From: Variovorax sp. IB41
GTDB lineage: Bacteria > Pseudomonadota > Gammaproteobacteria > Burkholderiales > Burkholderiaceae_C
Direction of reading: 5' to 3'
DNA length: 64,000 nucleotides
Assembly (NCBI RefSeq): GCF_016405905.1
Contig: NZ_JAEFCB010000006.1
Location: forward strand, 244,147-308,146
This document shows, in pieces, positions 61,901 to 64,000 of the stretch. Position 1 is the stretch's first letter, and every line of letters starts with the position of its first letter. The notes under the pieces were generated by a model, which saw only the letters and a program-made list of their open reading frames with translations, had not been told where the DNA came from and made no database searches. Made by a program: the position numbers and the translations under genes.

Positions 61901-62917
61901 CTACTTGCGCGCCTTCTCGATCTCGGCCATCAGTTCCTTGACGGTGGCTTCGCCCACCGAGGCCGAGTACTTGTCGATGACGGGCTTGACCTTCGCGCGG
62001 AGCTTGGCCATTTCTTCGGGCGGCAGTTCGGAGACGGTCATGCCCGCTTTTTTGAGCGCATCGAGCGCGCTGTCGGCCGCGCCGCGCGAAGCCTGGCGCT
62101 GGAACGCGGTCGACTCGGCGGCGGCGTCGGTGATGATCTTCTTCTCTTCTGCGCTCATGCCGTCCCACGTCTTCCTGCTGATGAGAAGTGCCTGCGGGTT
62201 GTAGATGTGGCGCGTCTGGGTGATGTACTTCTGCACCTCGGCGAACTTGGACGAGAGGATCGTGGTGTTCGGGTTCTCCTGCCCGTCGACCGCCTTCTGG
62301 TCCAGGGCCGGATAGAGCTCGGGAAACGGCAGCGGCGTGGCGTTGGCGCCCAGCGCGCTGAAGAGATCGATGTAGATCGGCGACTGGATGACGCGGATCT
62401 TCAGCCCCGCGATGTCGTCGGCCTTCACGATCGGCCGCTTGCTGTTGGTGAGGTTGCGAAAGCCCAGGTCCCAGTAGCCCAGGCCGTGCAAGCCCTTTTC
62501 TTCGAGCCTGGCCATCAGCTTCTGGCCGAAGGGGCCGTCGGTGACGGCATCGGCTTCCTTGCCGCTGTTGAAGAGAAACGGAAAGTCGTAGGCCGCGAAC
62601 TCCTTGACCTGCGCGGAGAGGATGCCGGCGTTGAGCACGGTGATCTCGACCGTGCCGCCCTGCAATGCAGACACGGTCTGCAGGTCGCCGCCGAGCGAGC
62701 CGCCCGCGAACAGCTTCACCGTGATCTTGCCGCCGGACTTGGCGGCGACGATGTCGGCGAATTTCTGCGCGCCCTGCGCCTGCGGATGGCCGGTCTGGTT
62801 TTGAAACGCGAACTTGAGCGTGCGCTCCTTGATCTGCGCGAACGCGCCGCCGGTGGCGAACAGGGCCGCGGCCGCAACGGTGGCCAACAGCAGTTTCCGC
62901 ATCGAACGTCTCTTCAT
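61901..62917 (-). CDS. TRAP transporter solute-binding protein (DctP type)
   Basis: A 338-residue periplasmic receptor. A signal peptide (ATVAAAALFATGGAFAQ) precedes LKFAFQNQTGHPQAQGAQKFADIVAAKSGGK and LGGDLQTVSALQGGTVEITV, and the conserved IKIRV-type segment appears as AGLKIRVIQSPIYIDLFSALGANATPLPF. It also has the DGQENP motif in KAVDGQENPNTTI. It binds a carboxylate for a DctQ-DctM permease not present in the window. It follows the IclR gene on the same strand, 29 bases apart. Confidence 0.92.
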   Translation of the reverse strand: MKRRSMRKLLLATVAAAALFATGGAFAQIKERTLKFAFQNQTGHPQAQGAQKFADIVAAKSGGKITVKLFAGGSLGGDLQTVSALQGGTVEITVLNAGILSAQVKEFAAYDFPFLFNSGKEADAVTDGPFGQKLMARLEEKGLHGLGYWDLGFRNLTNSKRPIVKADDIAGLKIRVIQSPIYIDLFSALGANATPLPFPELYPALDQKAVDGQENPNTTILSSKFAEVQKYITQTRHIYNPQALLISRKTWDGMSAEEKKIITDAAAESTAFQRQASRGAADSALDALKKAGMTVSELPPEEMAKLRAKVKPVIDKYSASVGEATVKELMAEIEKARK

Positions 62918-62946
62918 GGCTTGTGTCTCCTTTTATGTGAGCTGAC

Positions 62947-63729
62947 CTAGGCTCTTTTCTTGAACAACGCCGATGCGCCGCTGGCACGCGCAACGTCTTC
63001 GGCGGTCTGAAGAAGCGCCGGTCCGAGCGCCTCCATGCGCTGCGGCGTCAGGCGGCTGAGCGGCCCCGCGATGGTGACGACGCCGATGGCCGTGCCATCG
63101 GCGCCGAGCACCGGCGCGGCCATGGCCGTCATGCCCGGCGCGAACACTTCGTTGATCATGCTGAAGCCGCGCTCGCGCGCGGCCTTCACGTAGGCCATCA
63201 CGGCCTTCAGGGATGTGGGCGCCTTGGGGCCGTAGTCCTGCGGCGTGCCCAGTCCTTTTTTCGCGACGAGCACGGTGGCGGCGTCCTCGCTCATCGTCGA
63301 GAGCCATGCGTGGCCGGCCGCGCTGCACGAGAGATTGACCGACAGGCCCATGTCCGGGTCGTAGCGCAGGCCCCGCGTGGCGCCCTGCGCCTTGGCCACG
63401 AAGGTCAGGTCGTCGCCATCGACCACGCCCAGCCGCACCAGCTCGCCCGCGGCCGAGGCGAGCTCGTCGAGCAGGGGCTGGGCGATATCGACGATGCCCG
63501 AGCGGCTGAGGAACGCGAGGCTGATCGAGACGAGCTTGATGGTCAGCACGTAGTGCCCATCGCGCGGGTCCTGCCGCACGTAGCCGCAGCGGATGAGTTC
63601 CGTGAGCAGGCGGTGCGACGCGCTCAGCGGAATCTCCAATTCGCTTGCCAATGTGGAGAGCGCACAGCCCTCCGGATGTTCGGCCAGGTGTTCCAGCACC
63701 TTGAAGCTGCGCTCCAGTATCCCGCTCAT
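62947..63729 (-). CDS. IclR family transcriptional regulator
   Basis: A 260-residue regulator. The N-terminal winged helix reads LERSFKVLEHLAEHPEG and LASELEIPLSASHRLLTELIRCGYV. The C-terminal GAF-like effector domain has LVRLGVVDGDDLTFVAKAQG, SCSAAGHAWLSTM and GFSMINEVFAPGMTAMAAPV. IclR proteins usually control aromatic or carboxylic acid catabolism. It is divergent from the truncated TRAP receptor gene at 63884 and precedes another TRAP receptor, with a likely operator at 63804-63828. Confidence 0.92.
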   Translation of the reverse strand: MSGILERSFKVLEHLAEHPEGCALSTLASELEIPLSASHRLLTELIRCGYVRQDPRDGHYVLTIKLVSISLAFLSRSGIVDIAQPLLDELASAAGELVRLGVVDGDDLTFVAKAQGATRGLRYDPDMGLSVNLSCSAAGHAWLSTMSEDAATVLVAKKGLGTPQDYGPKAPTSLKAVMAYVKAARERGFSMINEVFAPGMTAMAAPVLGADGTAIGVVTIAGPLSRLTPQRMEALGPALLQTAEDVARASGASALFKKRA

Positions 63730-63803
63730 ATCGCTCTCTCCGAATTCGTTTCACAGACACCGGCGATCTTGCCCGGCGCAAGCCTAACAGATGGAAGGAA
63801 GGG

Positions 63804-63828
63804 ATTTCCATAGTGGAAATGCTTTCCA
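63804..63828. promoter_or_regulatory. IclR-type operator with three half-sites
   Basis: Two overlapping perfect inverted repeats: ATTTCCA-TAG-TGGAAAT (63804-63820) and TGGAAA-TGC-TTTCCA (63814-63828). Together they give three TTTCCA-type half-sites at nine-base steps. TGGAAA/TTTCCA is a known IclR-family half-site pattern. It lies between the divergent IclR and TRAP receptor genes. Confidence 0.75.
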
Positions 63829-63883
63829 AGCAAATCTATGATCGCGCCCAGTCCGGTTTTTCCATCTTTGCTGAGGACCCCTC

Positions 63884-64000
63884 GTGAAACTTCTTCGTAC
63901 GCTTGCCATCGCCAGCTTCTGCGTCGGCCTCGCCGCCCCGTCGTGGGCGCAGCAGGACCGCGTGATCCGCTTCGGCCACCTCAATAACGCCGACCATCCC
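63884..64000 (+). CDS. TRAP transporter solute-binding protein, N-terminus only
   Basis: A GTG at 63884 with a TGAGGA Shine-Dalgarno opens 39 codons to the window edge. They encode a signal peptide (LAIASFCVGLAAPSWAQ) and the start of a DctP-type receptor (RVIRFGHLNNADHP). The gene continues outside. It is probably controlled by the divergent IclR regulator. Confidence 0.75.
   Translation, partial: MKLLRTLAIASFCVGLAAPSWAQQDRVIRFGHLNNADHP

Overview
The window is about 64 kb of a high-GC betaproteobacterial chromosome, most likely from the Comamonadaceae and Variovorax-like. This is inferred from overall composition, densely packed genes with 1-4 base start/stop overlaps, Bug/TctC and DctP solute receptors, paired LysR regulators, a coniferyl-aldehyde-dehydrogenase-type enzyme and a hemE-priA neighbourhood. 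No rRNA, tRNA, CRISPR array, transposase or integrase was recognised. Both ends cut a gene (LysE exporter on the left, TRAP receptor on the right).

Layout. 0-6 kb: a same-strand run of two LysE exporters, two PhzF-family proteins, a GST, a glyoxalase-like protein and a threonine-dehydratase-like enzyme, then a creatininase-family amidase. 6.3-12.9 kb: a complete pgaABCD operon for poly-N-acetylglucosamine, with overlapping genes. 13-18 kb: an SDR, a LysR with a divergent zinc-type dehydrogenase, a ClC channel and a GNAT. 18.2-23 kb: a purine-type module (NCS2 permease, amidohydrolase, TauE exporter) divergent from a LacI regulator, with two palindromic operators between. 23-28.3 kb: a sugar dehydrogenase lipoprotein, an Ala-tRNA editing protein and a DsbD-like reductase with a periplasmic redoxin. 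28.4-32.6 kb: a citrate-type MFS transporter, an SDR/LysR divergent pair and hemE. 32.6-33.0 kb: an unusually AT-rich gap with two perfect DnaA boxes before priA. 35-46 kb: exported proteins of unknown function, an AEC transporter, rep helicase, a lipoprotein, phospholipase A, nadE, an aldehyde dehydrogenase, an exported hydrolase and an HD-GYP-like/LuxR regulator.

The most interesting part is 47-59 kb. Two divergently oriented hairpin elements (47002-47097 and 47143-47238) share a conserved loop but have different stems. Their differences preserve pairing, which points to a structured RNA family. Downstream lies a set of envelope redox and detoxification genes: DipZ (CcdA plus thioredoxin), a sensor kinase, Ohr, two Tat-exported alpha/beta hydrolases of epoxide-hydrolase type, an OmpR-type response regulator and a TlpA-like thioredoxin. 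Four of the transcription units (ohr, epoxide hydrolase, response regulator, tlpA-like operon) carry the same two-part motif 115-150 bases upstream of the start codon, always pointing toward the gene. I read this as an autoregulated two-component stress regulon. Its kinase and regulator genes are now about 6 kb apart, and a block of M81 peptidase, TctC and LysR genes sits exactly between two inverted copies of the motif.

59-64 kb: small exported proteins, an AraC regulator divergent from a Tat/lipobox-bearing fumarylacetoacetase-family hydrolase, a TRAP receptor, and an IclR regulator divergent from a second, truncated TRAP receptor, with a triple half-site operator between the last two.
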